Below are positions 1-10,046 of a stretch of DNA of 38,600 nt, one piece after another. Source of the stretch: Klebsiella pneumoniae (GTDB taxonomy: Bacteria > Pseudomonadota > Gammaproteobacteria > Burkholderiales > SG8-39); NCBI GenBank assembly GCA_945906755.1, contig CAMDRJ010000008.1:1-38600 (forward strand), read 5' to 3'. The notes under the pieces are model-generated. The model worked only from the letters and a program-made list of their open reading frames with translations, made no database searches and was not told the DNA's origin. Every line of letters starts with the position of its first letter. Position 1 is the stretch's first letter. The position numbers were made by a program, and so were the translations under genes.

Positions 1-167
1 GGGATTATCGTCGAGACGACGTGCGCCGCCGGCCCACGATGCGTCGGCAAGCTGAAGAACGCCACGTTCCGGGCAGCGCGGCATCATGCATGAAACGCCG
101 GCCGGCGAATCCACGTACGATTCGAGGCCGCTTGGAACCTCCGCCGACCACGACCCAGGAGCCTCTC

Positions 168-1205
168 ATGCCCAATCTTCGCTTAGGCCTTACCGCCGGT
201 TACTCAGGCGCCGCCATGCAGATCAATCGCGAACTGATTCTGGAAGCCGAGCGCCTCGGTTTCTGGTCGGTGTGGAGCGCCGAGGCCTATGGCTCCGATG
301 CCGTTTCACCGATCGCCTACATGGCCGCGTTCACCACGAAGATCAAGTTGGGCACCGCGATCATGCAAATGCCCGCGCGCACGCCCGCGATGACCGCGAT
401 GACCGCCATGACCATCGATGCGATGTCGGGTGGGCGCTTTATCCTTGGCCTCGGGCCCTCCGGTCCGCAGGTCGTGGAAGGCTGGCATGGCGTGGCCTAT
501 GGCAAGCCGCTCACGCGAACGCGTGAATATGTCAACATCGTGCGCAAGATCATCGCGCGCGACGCACCGCTCGAATTTCAAGGCGAGCACTATCAGATTC
601 CCTACTCCGGGCCAGGCGCGACCGGCCTCGGCAAACCGCTGAAAAGCATCATCCATGGACGCAAGGATCTGAAAATCTACACGGCGTCGATTGGACCGGC
701 TGGCATCGAGTGCAGCGCGGAATGCGCGGATGGCTTGATTCCGGTCTGGATGAATCCGGAACGCTTCGATCTGCTGCAACCAAGTCTGGAAAAAGGATTC
801 GCGAAAGCAGGCAGCGGCAAGTCGCTCGCCAATTTCGATGTCGCGCCGTTTGTGACCTGCGTGATGGGTGACGATCTAGAAGCGTGCCGTCGACCGATCA
901 AGGCGAGTCTTGCGCTGTATATCGGCGGCATGGGCGCACGCGGCAAAAACTTCTACAACGATTACGCCAAGCGCCTGGGCTATGAAGCCGCGGCGATCAA
1001 GATCCAGGATCTCTTTCTTTCAGGCAAGCGCGACGAAGCCGCAGCGGCGGTGCCCGATGCATTGGTCGATGCCACCGCGCTCGTGGGCACCAAGGCGCAT
1101 ATCCGCGATCGCTTGGAAGCATGGAAGGCCTCGCCGATTCGATCGCTATTGATCAAGGCGGAGGATGCCGCGACCTTACGTGCATTGGCAGAGTTGGCGC
1201 TCTAA
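168..1205 (+). CDS. LLM-class flavin-dependent oxidoreductase (luciferase-like monooxygenase)
   Basis: ORF 21..1205; start placed at ATG 168 after AGGAG. Protein [48 protein letters not shown]...[50 protein letters not shown] is typical of F420/FMN LLM oxidoreductases. Confidence 0.9.
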   Translation: MPNLRLGLTAGYSGAAMQINRELILEAERLGFWSVWSAEAYGSDAVSPIAYMAAFTTKIKLGTAIMQMPARTPAMTAMTAMTIDAMSGGRFILGLGPSGPQVVEGWHGVAYGKPLTRTREYVNIVRKIIARDAPLEFQGEHYQIPYSGPGATGLGKPLKSIIHGRKDLKIYTASIGPAGIECSAECADGLIPVWMNPERFDLLQPSLEKGFAKAGSGKSLANFDVAPFVTCVMGDDLEACRRPIKASLALYIGGMGARGKNFYNDYAKRLGYEAAAIKIQDLFLSGKRDEAAAAVPDALVDATALVGTKAHIRDRLEAWKASPIRSLLIKAEDAATLRALAELAL

Positions 1206-1218
1206 AGCTTCATTCAAC

Positions 1219-1249
1219 GGTGGAATGCGCATTGCTATTCCACCCTACG
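1219..1249. repeat. Intergenic palindromic repeat GGTGGAAT-(12 nt)-ATTCCACC followed by CTACG
   Basis: cggtggaatgcgcattgctattccaccctacg; near-identical element at 31631-31661; lies between convergent genes. Confidence 0.6.
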
Positions 1250-1259
1250 CGCTACTGGT

Positions 1260-2069
1260 TCAGCCTTTCCGTTCCAGTTTCGGCGTCCGCAACCGATCGT
1301 CCGGATGGTTCCAACCTTTGAATTTTGGCGCTCGTTTCTCTGCGAATGCACGCCGCGATTCCATCAAATCATCCTTCGCGCCATGCTCTTTCAGTCGCGC
1401 GGCAAGCTGCACCAATTCATCGGTCACGCGCGGCCGCATGGCGCGCATGATGGTAAGCGTGTTCACGCGTGATGCGGGCGGCAGGGTCATGAGATGCGCG
1501 GCCATCTCGTAAGCGGTCGGCATCAACGCCTCCGCCTCAACGAGTCGATTCAGGAAGCCTGCTTCGTAGAGTCGTTCCGCGGTGAACCGGAATGCGAACG
1601 CCATTTCGGTCGCGATCGTATGCGACAGTCCACTGATATGGCCATGGTCATAGCCGCCTAACAACCAGCGTTTCGCCTCCGACGATTCGAAGACCGCGCC
1701 ACGCACGGCCACGCGCAAGTCCGCTTTCTCCACCATTTGAAAGCCGCCACCCATCGCGAAGCCATTGATGGCGACGATGATCGGCTTGTCGATCGCGCGA
1801 TTGTTGTAAGGATTCTCGCGCTGCGGTTGCGGGCCCGCCGCACTGCCTGCGGTACCCCGCTCCACCGATTCCTTCATGTCCTCGCCCGCGCAAAACGCCC
1901 GCCCGGTACCGGTCAGGATCGCGACTTCCAAATCTGCGCTATCGCGAAACTCGCACCATGCATCGGCCAACCCCGCACGCAGCTCCGTGCCAAGCGCATT
2001 CATGCGTTCCGGTCGATTCATCCGGATCACCATCACGCCATCTTGCCGTTCGGTCTTGACCACGCTCAT
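1260..2069 (-). CDS. Enoyl-CoA hydratase/isomerase family protein
   Basis: MSVVKTERQDGVMVIRMNRPERMNALGTELRAGL...AILTGTGRAFCAGEDMKE...IVAINGFAMGGGFQMV matches the crotonase fold signature. Confidence 0.92.
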   Translation of the reverse strand: MSVVKTERQDGVMVIRMNRPERMNALGTELRAGLADAWCEFRDSADLEVAILTGTGRAFCAGEDMKESVERGTAGSAAGPQPQRENPYNNRAIDKPIIVAINGFAMGGGFQMVEKADLRVAVRGAVFESSEAKRWLLGGYDHGHISGLSHTIATEMAFAFRFTAERLYEAGFLNRLVEAEALMPTAYEMAAHLMTLPPASRVNTLTIMRAMRPRVTDELVQLAARLKEHGAKDDLMESRRAFAEKRAPKFKGWNHPDDRLRTPKLERKG

Positions 2070-2123
2070 TGCCTTGCTTCCTTGGTAGTGTTACGGTTTG
2101 TGCTTGCTTGAAAGGAGACCGTC

Positions 2124-3092
2124 ATGAAACGAGCGACTCACCTTGCTTGCCTTGCAGCGATCGTACTTGCTTCGCCTTGCGTCCTTGCGGCGGATTTTCC
2201 GACCAAACCCATCACGCTGGTCCTCGGATTTGCGCCCGGCGGGCCAAGTGATGTCATGGGACGGATCTTGGCACGAAAGCTCGAACAAGTCGTCGGGCAG
2301 TCGGTGGTGGTCGAGAACCGCGCGGGCGCCGGCGGCAATATCGCAGGCGAATACCTGGCGCGCGCGACGCCCGACGGTCACACCATCATGCTGGGCACCA
2401 ATGGCATTCTCGCCGTCAACGCAAGCCTCTATCGCAAGATCAACTTCGATCCGGCAAAAGACTTTCAGCCGATTACGCTGGTGGGCGAACAGCCGAACAT
2501 CATCTACGTTCACCCTTCCGTTCCAGCCAACACACTGGCCGAACTCGTTGCGTATGCCAAGGCCAATCCCGCGAAACTCAATTTCGCCTCGGGCGGCAAT
2601 GGCACCTCGGCGCATCTCGCCGGCGAGCTGCTCAAGACCGAGGCGAAGTTCAACATGGTGCATGTCCCGATGAAAGGGACCGGACCGGCGCTCCAAAATG
2701 TTCTGGCCGGTCATGTGCAAATCGGCATCTCATCGATTGCGCCGGTCATTGCGCATATTCAAGGCGGCGCGCTACGGCCAATCGCGGTGACCTCGCTCAA
2801 GCGATCGGGTCCGCTGCCAGCGGTTGCCACCGTTGCAGAGCTGATGGTTCCGGGTTTCGAAGCAACCTCATGGCATGGCATCGTGGCGCCATCTGGCATC
2901 TCGAAGGAAATTACCGCCACCCTTTATCGCGCGATGATGACAACATTGAATGATGCAGACGTCCGCAAGCGTCTCGATGGGCTCGGCATCGATATCATCG
3001 CCAATACGCCCGAGCAGTTCGCGGCTTACATCAAGGCGGAAGTACCGAAATGGGCGGCGATCATCAAGGCGTCCGGCGCGACGGCTGACTAA
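2124..3092 (+). CDS. Tripartite tricarboxylate (Bug/TctC-type) periplasmic substrate-binding protein
   Basis: Signal peptide; FPTKPITLVLGFAPGGPSDVMGRILARKL...VVVENRAGAGGNIAGEYLARATPDGHTIMLG; VPMKGTGPAL motif; SD aaggaga before ATG. Confidence 0.93.
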   Translation: MKRATHLACLAAIVLASPCVLAADFPTKPITLVLGFAPGGPSDVMGRILARKLEQVVGQSVVVENRAGAGGNIAGEYLARATPDGHTIMLGTNGILAVNASLYRKINFDPAKDFQPITLVGEQPNIIYVHPSVPANTLAELVAYAKANPAKLNFASGGNGTSAHLAGELLKTEAKFNMVHVPMKGTGPALQNVLAGHVQIGISSIAPVIAHIQGGALRPIAVTSLKRSGPLPAVATVAELMVPGFEATSWHGIVAPSGISKEITATLYRAMMTTLNDADVRKRLDGLGIDIIANTPEQFAAYIKAEVPKWAAIIKASGATAD

Positions 3093-4173
3093 GTTTGCCC
3101 GGTTCATCCGCCTCGCGATCGAGCAGCGCTCGCTTGCGCTCGGTTCCCCAGCGGTACCCAGACAGTGCTCCGTCACTGCGCACGACACGGTGACAAGGGA
3201 TCGCCACCGCCAATGCGTTCGCTCCGCACGCTTGCGCCACCGCCCGCACCGCTTTGGGTGAACCGATGCGCTTGGCAATGTCGGCATAGCTTGCCTTTCG
3301 ACCAGCCGGGATTTCACGCAAGGCCTGCCAGACGCGCTGCTGGAAGACGGTTCCGCGTACATCGAGCGGCAGGTCGAACCCAAGACGCGGCGCTTCCACC
3401 ATCGCGATCACCTTCACGACAATTTTCTCAAAGCCCGCATCGCCACTGACCAATGCAGCGCGTGGGAATCGATCCCGCAGATCGCGCTCAAGCGTCTTGC
3501 GATCGTCACCCATGAGAATGGCGCAGACGCCGCGTGCGGTTGCGGCGATAAGAATCGCACCGAGCGAGCAACGACCAATGGTGAATTGAATGACCGTATC
3601 CACACCTCCCTGCCGAAATGCGGTGGGCGTCATGCCAAGCACCGCATTCGAGGTCGCATAAAAGCGTCCATTCGAATTGAAGCCCGCGTCATAGATCGCA
3701 TCGGTGACCGTGGGGGCGCCCTCTAACGCGCTGCGCACTCGCTTGGCCCGATGCGCCATCGCATACGCCTTGGGGGTAAGGCCCGTTACCGCTTTGAAGC
3801 GCCGATGCAGATGGTATGGACTGATGCCTGCGTGCTTGGCCAATGCATCAAGGCTTGGCGGGGCCTCGGCCTGCTCAATCCATCGGCATAGCTCCGCGAT
3901 TTGGGTGGCGTGCTGAGTCGCGCTCGGCGCCTCGTCCGGTTTGCAGCGCTTGCACGGGCGAAAGCCGGCGCGCGCCGCATCCTCGATGGTCAAATGAAAC
4001 CCGACGTTCTCCGGTCGTGCCGGACGCGCGGCACACGAGGGGCGGCAATAGACGCCGGTTGTTTTCACCGAGTAGAAAAACGTTCCGTCGGCCGACCGAT
4101 CACGTCGTGTCACGGCTGCCCAGCGCGGATCATTCAGCGTTACCGCGGCACGTGTTGTTGTCGTCATGTTCAT
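3064..4173 (-). CDS. ada: Ada-type bifunctional DNA alkylation response regulator / methylated-DNA-cysteine methyltransferase
   Basis: ORF 3064..4332, probable start at 4173 (MNMTTTTRAAVTLNDPRW). Zinc/acceptor Cys VYCRPSC...CKRC, AraC-like HTH, C-terminal IPCHRVVRSDGALSGYRWG. Confidence 0.92.
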   Translation of the reverse strand: MNMTTTTRAAVTLNDPRWAAVTRRDRSADGTFFYSVKTTGVYCRPSCAARPARPENVGFHLTIEDAARAGFRPCKRCKPDEAPSATQHATQIAELCRWIEQAEAPPSLDALAKHAGISPYHLHRRFKAVTGLTPKAYAMAHRAKRVRSALEGAPTVTDAIYDAGFNSNGRFYATSNAVLGMTPTAFRQGGVDTVIQFTIGRCSLGAILIAATARGVCAILMGDDRKTLERDLRDRFPRAALVSGDAGFEKIVVKVIAMVEAPRLGFDLPLDVRGTVFQQRVWQALREIPAGRKASYADIAKRIGSPKAVRAVAQACGANALAVAIPCHRVVRSDGALSGYRWGTERKRALLDREADEPGKLSQPSRRTP

Positions 4174-4303
4174 TGGCGCCCTTCGCACTTTGGAGAGATG
4201 ACCAAAGCCTAGCCCCTTCAGCACCCCGCCGCACTTCGAGTCTTGCGCTCCAATTCGATTGGCGCTGTTCGTCGGCTGGGCGCCTTCCCTCAATCGCGTC
4301 CGC

Positions 4304-5428
4304 TCAACTCTTCGCCTTAATACGGCTCGCATTCACGATGGCTGCGACCACGCCGCCACCCGCCGGTCCTTGCTGCAATGCCGCCACTGAGCAATACACA
4401 GCCGGGTCACCGATCGCTGCTGCCGCGACGGCCCCCACCGCGCCCTTGGTGTGATGGGTGTGATGGATATCGGAATCATTGAGTGAAACCAGACGCCGGC
4501 CACGCAAGCGCCCGGACGGATGCGTCTCGCATTTGATGAAACAGTTCACCAGCGCATCGCCCAGGTCGCTCGCCCGCGCGCGCTCGGGCAGCGGCAGTCC
4601 GGCATTGCGAATCGCCTGGTAAATGCCCTCGAAATCGATCGAGTCATTCATCACCGAATGACCGATGCGAAAATCACCGCCAATGCCGCGCCGGTTACCC
4701 ACCAGCACGATCTGGGCTTCGTCTTGTTCGACGCCTGACGAGCATGAAGCAACCGACGAATAAAGCGACAGATCGTGGGCGATCTGTTCTGGCCTTGGCA
4801 GCGGAAACTCACCTACGCCGACACCGATGCCCAGCGCGGCGGTGGCGTTGGAGACGGCCATCGATTCCATCGTATCGGTCATCACACAGGTCTGCCCGCG
4901 CGATTTTGCGGCAGCGATTCGCTCAGACGTGAGGAGCGGTGTCTTCGTCTGCACGAAGTGCACATCGGCCGGATCGGTGATGCCCGCATCGGCCATCGCT
5001 CTCCTCACGCCGGCCGCGACTTTCTCTACCATCGGCAGGCGGCCGATTTCCTCTGGGAGAATTTTCTCCGAGACTGTCACGCCCACAGTGAGCCGCAGTT
5101 CGTTCTTGGATGCCGCGGACACCGCGCTGTCTGGGATGCGTGCAAACACGTTCATATGGGGCGAAATCACGCCGTCACACCCGCCCGATAGCGCGATCGG
5201 CACCTGCAATGCCTGCGCACGGTTACGAGATCCTTTGGTGGCAAGGAAGTCACGCAGCACGCGGTCGACCAGAATCCGCGACATATCGTTGACCCCGCCA
5301 TTACCTTCGGTCTTGGCGACGATCGCGACGATGTCATCCGAGCCGAATTTATGTTCTTTCATGGCGGCTTCGATGCCGGCGGTGTCCTGCACACTTTCCA
5401 TTGGGATCTTGCAAACGATAAACGGCAT
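4304..5428 (-). CDS. Ring-opening amidohydrolase (cyanuric acid amidohydrolase/barbiturase family)
   Basis: VAIVAKTEGNGGVNDMSRILVDRVLRDFL; LSGGCDGVISPHMNVFAR; CSSGVEQDEAQIVLVGNRRGIGGDFRIGHSVMNDSIDFEGIYQAIRNAGL: the three-fold repeat pattern of the AtzD/TrzD/barbiturase family. Confidence 0.9.
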   Translation of the reverse strand: MPFIVCKIPMESVQDTAGIEAAMKEHKFGSDDIVAIVAKTEGNGGVNDMSRILVDRVLRDFLATKGSRNRAQALQVPIALSGGCDGVISPHMNVFARIPDSAVSAASKNELRLTVGVTVSEKILPEEIGRLPMVEKVAAGVRRAMADAGITDPADVHFVQTKTPLLTSERIAAAKSRGQTCVMTDTMESMAVSNATAALGIGVGVGEFPLPRPEQIAHDLSLYSSVASCSSGVEQDEAQIVLVGNRRGIGGDFRIGHSVMNDSIDFEGIYQAIRNAGLPLPERARASDLGDALVNCFIKCETHPSGRLRGRRLVSLNDSDIHHTHHTKGAVGAVAAAAIGDPAVYCSVAALQQGPAGGGVVAAIVNASRIKAKS

Positions 5429-5511
5429 GACATCCTCACGTTGGGTTGGCGATAGGGAGCATCTAGTTTAGTACGAACTTGTTTTCAGCCTGCCGCGCCG
5501 ATTCGCGGCGC

Positions 5512-6648
5512 TCAGGTCGCTCGTTCGCTTTCCGGTTCGAGCGCGATCGGCTCGAGACCCACCATTTCAGTCACACCCGGAACGTAGATCCCGCCGCGCC
5601 GCCCGGCTCCGTAACGCTCATAGTGCCAATGCGGCAGCGGACGTCCGGCGGGTGTCACCAGCCACAGCCGCAGCAGATGACGCCTACGTGCGGGCTCCGG
5701 ATAGTCTTCGTACGACGTGCGCGCATGGAGGACGGTGTGGTTGTTGATGAGCTGAATGTCACCGCGTTCCAAGACCATGCTCAGATGAAACGCCGGGTCG
5801 TTGGCGATCGCATCGACCAAGGCCATCGCTTCCTTCTGTTGCGGACTGAGCGGTGGCAGCTCGGCGAACTGCGCTGTCGTCTTCATGTGTCCGCCGGCAT
5901 AGTAGCTGGTGAGCTTGCCACCGAACATGCAGAAGATCGGCATCGGATAGTACGGACGCGCGCCCGCGGGCAGCTCGCCCCGACGATCCACCCAAAACGG
6001 CTCATAGAGCACCTTCAATAGATCGGGTCGGCGGCGCAGGATTTCATTGTGGATCGCGATCGAGCTCACGATCTTGCTTTCGCCACCGGCCTTGGCGTGG
6101 TGCAGGCACAAGAGCCCGATCACATCGGCAAAATCGGTGTGATAGGAAAGCCGCTCGTTGCTCATGTAGCTGCGGTACTTGGGATGCAGGAACACCTTGT
6201 TCTCGGCGGTCTCGCCAAGTGGGTTCATCACGCTTGATCGTGCGCCCAGATCGATGACATGGCCGATCATCTCGCCGCGCGCGTTCTGGCAAACCGGGTA
6301 GCCGATATGCACGCCAATGCCCCAGTAGGCCATCGTTGCATCGCGCTTCGAATAGCGCTCCACCGGCACGCCGCGCAAGAGGACGAAGCCGCGGCCGTCC
6401 AGCACTTCGCCACGCAGCGCTGCCAGTTTCGCGCCGAACGAGGGCAGCAGAAAGTCGGCCTTGGTGATGGCCATGATGTCGAGCCCGCGCGCATGCACAT
6501 GGGCAAGCGCGGCGTCGAGCTCGGCGATCTCCACATCGTTGAGCCGGTACTGCCAGCGGGCCGGCTGTGCCATGTCGGCAGCTTGCCAAGCAGCCGGGTC
6601 GTCGATCGGCCGGCTCGGCACGGCAGGTCGGGTGTCATTGGCGTTCAT
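5512..6648 (-). CDS. TauD/TfdA family 2-oxoglutarate-dependent dioxygenase (paralog A)
   Basis: LDGRGFVLLRGVPVERYSKRDATMAYWGIGVHIG...YHTDFADVIGLLCL (HxD) ...NNHTVLHARTSYEDYPEPARRRHLLRLWL. Confidence 0.9.
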   Translation of the reverse strand: MNANDTRPAVPSRPIDDPAAWQAADMAQPARWQYRLNDVEIAELDAALAHVHARGLDIMAITKADFLLPSFGAKLAALRGEVLDGRGFVLLRGVPVERYSKRDATMAYWGIGVHIGYPVCQNARGEMIGHVIDLGARSSVMNPLGETAENKVFLHPKYRSYMSNERLSYHTDFADVIGLLCLHHAKAGGESKIVSSIAIHNEILRRRPDLLKVLYEPFWVDRRGELPAGARPYYPMPIFCMFGGKLTSYYAGGHMKTTAQFAELPPLSPQQKEAMALVDAIANDPAFHLSMVLERGDIQLINNHTVLHARTSYEDYPEPARRRHLLRLWLVTPAGRPLPHWHYERYGAGRRGGIYVPGVTEMVGLEPIALEPESERAT

Positions 6649-6660
6649 GCGAAGGATCTC

Positions 6661-7677
6661 CTAATTCGCTTTGACGCCCGCGCGTTCGATAATTCTTGTC
6701 CAGCGCGCGAGTTCGGTTGCGATGTGCTTGGTCACGCGCTCGGGCTCGCCGCCTTCCGGTTCCGCTTCCATCCCGGCGAGTCGGGCCCGCATCTCCGGTG
6801 TCTTGAGTGCGCGATTGAGCTCCTGATTGAGGCGCATTACGATCGCGGTGGGCGTCCCCTTCGGGGCCATAAGCGAGGTCCACGAGCCGATGTCATCGAA
6901 ACCGCCGATGCCAAGCTCTGCGAGCGTCGGCACATTTGGGAGTTGCGCTGAGCGTTGCCTCGTCGTGATCCAGATTGCTTTGAGCTGGCCGGACTTGAGA
7001 TAAGGCAGCGCGGTCGGCAGGGCGTCGAACATCATGTCGACCCGGCCCGCGATAAGGTCGGTGTACGCCGGGGTACTGCCTTTGTACGGAATGTGCGTCC
7101 AACTTACGTTCGAGTTGGATTGATAGTATTCGCCGATCAGATGCATCACGCTGCCGCTGCCTGCGGAGGCCATCGTGAGCTTCCCGGGACTCGCCGCCGA
7201 CAGCGCGATGAGATCCTTTGGGCTCGCTGCCGGCAAGTCGTTCCGTGCCAGGAGCACGATCTTCGTATTGGTGAACCAGATGATTGGGTCCAACTGGGCA
7301 AGTGGATCGAAGCCGCGTTCCTTGAACAAGGCGGGGCTCACCGTGAGCGGCCCGCCCGATCCCACCACCAGCGTATAGCCATCCGGCGCGGACTTAGCCA
7401 CCGCCTCCAGGGCGAGTAGCCCGCCCACGCCCGGCCGATTTTCGACGAGGAATGACTGGCCGAGCTGATCGGAGAGGGCCTGCGCCATCGTTCGCCCGAG
7501 CACATCGACGGTGCCACCGGCCGCGAACGTCACCAGGAGCTTGACGGGCTTCGCGGGATAGCTCTGGGCGAGGGCACTTCCCACACCGATGAGCGATGCG
7601 AGGGTTAAGCCGAACCAAGCTTTGAAAACGATTCTCATAAGGCGCTCCTGGAGTTCCATGTTCTTATCTGCCTTCAT
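6661..7677 (-). CDS. Tripartite tricarboxylate (Bug-type) substrate-binding protein
   Basis: YPAKPVKLLVTFAAGGTVDVLGRTMAQALSDQLGQSFLVENRPGVGG; IPYKGSTPAY; start overlaps the upstream dioxygenase stop (7674-7677). Confidence 0.92.
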   Translation of the reverse strand: MKADKNMELQERLMRIVFKAWFGLTLASLIGVGSALAQSYPAKPVKLLVTFAAGGTVDVLGRTMAQALSDQLGQSFLVENRPGVGGLLALEAVAKSAPDGYTLVVGSGGPLTVSPALFKERGFDPLAQLDPIIWFTNTKIVLLARNDLPAASPKDLIALSAASPGKLTMASAGSGSVMHLIGEYYQSNSNVSWTHIPYKGSTPAYTDLIAGRVDMMFDALPTALPYLKSGQLKAIWITTRQRSAQLPNVPTLAELGIGGFDDIGSWTSLMAPKGTPTAIVMRLNQELNRALKTPEMRARLAGMEAEPEGGEPERVTKHIATELARWTRIIERAGVKAN

Positions 7678-8789
7678 TCCAGTGCATCAACATCAAGCGG
7701 CGCCGAAAGCGCAACCCCACTCACGCTGACCCCGCGCATACGCCCTTCGCGCTGCGCGGGCGGAATCGGCCGACCCTCTGGATCATTCAGCCACAAGCGC
7801 AACAGGTGGCGCTTGCGCGCGGGCTCGGGCCAGTCTTCATAATCGCGACGCGTGTGCAGCATGACGTGATTATTGAGGAACTGTACATCGCCTGGTTGGA
7901 AACCGATCTCCAGTGCGCATGCGTCAACCGTTTCCTTATAGACCCTGACTGCTTCCTTCTGCAATGCAGTGTACGGCGGCACACCGGGCAGGCCTTGCGC
8001 CTTTTCCACCGCCATGCCGATCCCAGAGCAACTGAAATAGCCGTCGGTGAACGAGAAGATCGGCTGCTTGAACCAGGGTGCCTCGCCCGGATTGACTTCC
8101 CCGCTGCGCGAGCGATAGAAGTCTTCGGTCAGCACCTGGGCAAGATCCGGACGGCGCTCTAGCATGCGGTTGTAGACGGCGACTGAACTGGCGATGCAAC
8201 TGGCCCCGCCGCTCTTGGATTTCTGCAGACACAAGAGGCCCACGTAATCGCAGGGATCGGTGTGAAACCGCATCTCGGCCCGCGTCATGTAGCCGCGGGT
8301 ATTGGGGTCTGCATAGTCGCCACCGAGGTCCTTCACATGACCGAGGAGATGGCCCGCCTTGTTCTGCGGTATGGGACGACCGAGGTGCGATCCCATGCCA
8401 AGATAGGCGATCGCGACGGCTTCCCGATCCATGTCGAGCGGAAAATTCCGTAGCATGACGATGCCGCGGCCATCCTGGAGTTCGCGCCGCACGTCTGCAA
8501 GAATCGCCGCGAAGCCACGCAATGGAAATTGATCCCGGCCGATGGCGGTGATGGCAATCCGATTGCGGCGCACCGCATCGACACCGGCACGCAGCTCGTC
8601 CCGGTCGCTGCCGGTGAGCGTATAGCTCCATGCCCCGACATCGCTCAGGTCCTCGGCGTGCCCCGCCGGGTCAATGACCGGTTCGAGAGCCTGCGCCGGC
8701 ACGCGCCTTGCCTTGTGAAAACTGCGAAAGCCGGCCGCTGTGGGCATCGCGCCGGCCGCAGCAGATGTCTCGGTTGCCTGCCTAACCAT
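7674..8789 (-). CDS. TauD/TfdA family 2-oxoglutarate-dependent dioxygenase (paralog B)
   Basis: LQDGRGIVMLRNFPLDMDREAVAIAYLGMGSHLGRPIPQNKAGHLLGHVKDLGG; FHTDPCDYVGLLCL; NNHVMLHTRRDYEDWPEPARKRHLLRLWLNDPEGRP. Clearly paralogous to 5512-6648. Confidence 0.9.
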   Translation of the reverse strand: MVRQATETSAAAGAMPTAAGFRSFHKARRVPAQALEPVIDPAGHAEDLSDVGAWSYTLTGSDRDELRAGVDAVRRNRIAITAIGRDQFPLRGFAAILADVRRELQDGRGIVMLRNFPLDMDREAVAIAYLGMGSHLGRPIPQNKAGHLLGHVKDLGGDYADPNTRGYMTRAEMRFHTDPCDYVGLLCLQKSKSGGASCIASSVAVYNRMLERRPDLAQVLTEDFYRSRSGEVNPGEAPWFKQPIFSFTDGYFSCSGIGMAVEKAQGLPGVPPYTALQKEAVRVYKETVDACALEIGFQPGDVQFLNNHVMLHTRRDYEDWPEPARKRHLLRLWLNDPEGRPIPPAQREGRMRGVSVSGVALSAPLDVDALE

Positions 8790-8876
8790 CGTTGACCTCC
8801 CTATCGCGTTACTTGCGGGCCTACAACGCTCGGTCGACTATGCCACGCGAATAACCGTGGCGCTCGACAACCCGCG

Positions 8877-9923
8877 TTACTCCGACTTGATGCCGACCTG
8901 CTTGATGAGCGGCCCCCAGCGCTTCAGATCCGCGTTCAGATACGTTCGGAAATCCTCCAGGCCGATGGCCACCGGCTCCGCACCATGCGTCAGCAGGCGT
9001 TCGCGGATTTCGCTTCCGCCCATGATCTTTTCAATATCCGCATGGAGCCGCTGTACGATCGCTCGCGGTGTCCCCGCCGGTGCCACGATGCCGGCCCAGG
9101 ACACTACGTCATAGCCTTTCAGGCCCTGTTCGTCCAAGGTCGCAACGTCGGGCAATTCGCCCGCGCGCTTGAGGGTGCCCACGCCCAGGGCACGCAACTT
9201 GCCGGTTTTGATGAACGGCATCATCGATGCAACGCTCGTGAAATAGACATGCACATGACCGGCGATAAGGTCGGCGACGGCCGGGCCGCCCCCCTTGTAG
9301 GGCACATGCACCATCCGCGTTCCGGCCAGCAGGTTGAACAATTCGCCAGCCAGATGATTGATGCTGCCATTGCCGGTGGAGGCCATGTTGATGCTGTCTG
9401 GCTTCGCCTTTGCATAGGCGATGAATTCGCGCACATCTTTCGCCGGCACGGACGGATGGGCCACCATCATGTATGGAATCACCGCGAAAAGGGTCACCAG
9501 CTCATAACTCTTCTGTGGATCGTATCCGGGCTTGGCAACAACAAATGGTGTGATGGACATCGTGCCGCTGGTTGCCAACGTGAGCGTGTAGCCATTGGGC
9601 GCGGCATTGGCGCCGAGTTCCTGTCCGATGATGCCGCCCGCGCCCGCGCGATTGTCGACGACCACGACCTGCCCCAACGATTCGGACAGCTTCTGCGCGA
9701 GCAACCTGCCAAGAATGTCGTTGGACCCACTCGGTGGCCACGGGATGATCAGCCGGACCGGCCGGTTCGGATAGCTGCCTTCCGTACTCTGAGCATGCAC
9801 CCAGGACGCGGCCAGCACCAATGCAAAGGCAGCAAGCGCCGACAGCGACGCCTGAATGCCATCCCGAAACGGTATCCGCGCGGCAATGTTAATCATGAAG
9901 GCCCGCCATTCAATGGTCATCAC
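8877..9923 (-). CDS. Tripartite tricarboxylate (Bug-type) substrate-binding protein
   Basis: YPNRPVRLIIPWPPSGSNDILGRLLAQKLSESLGQVVVVDNRAGAGGIIGQELGANAAPNGYTL; VPYKGGGPAV. Confidence 0.92.
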   Translation of the reverse strand: MMTIEWRAFMINIAARIPFRDGIQASLSALAAFALVLAASWVHAQSTEGSYPNRPVRLIIPWPPSGSNDILGRLLAQKLSESLGQVVVVDNRAGAGGIIGQELGANAAPNGYTLTLATSGTMSITPFVVAKPGYDPQKSYELVTLFAVIPYMMVAHPSVPAKDVREFIAYAKAKPDSINMASTGNGSINHLAGELFNLLAGTRMVHVPYKGGGPAVADLIAGHVHVYFTSVASMMPFIKTGKLRALGVGTLKRAGELPDVATLDEQGLKGYDVVSWAGIVAPAGTPRAIVQRLHADIEKIMGGSEIRERLLTHGAEPVAIGLEDFRTYLNADLKRWGPLIKQVGIKSE

Positions 9924-10046
9924 CCGCTACACCCGAAGCACGATCAACGACATCGGCCACATACCGGTACTCAGACGTTCGCCCAGGGCGCGCTTGACCG
10001 GGCTTGCCCGGGCTTGTCAATTGTATGGTGCGCCGGACCAACCGGT

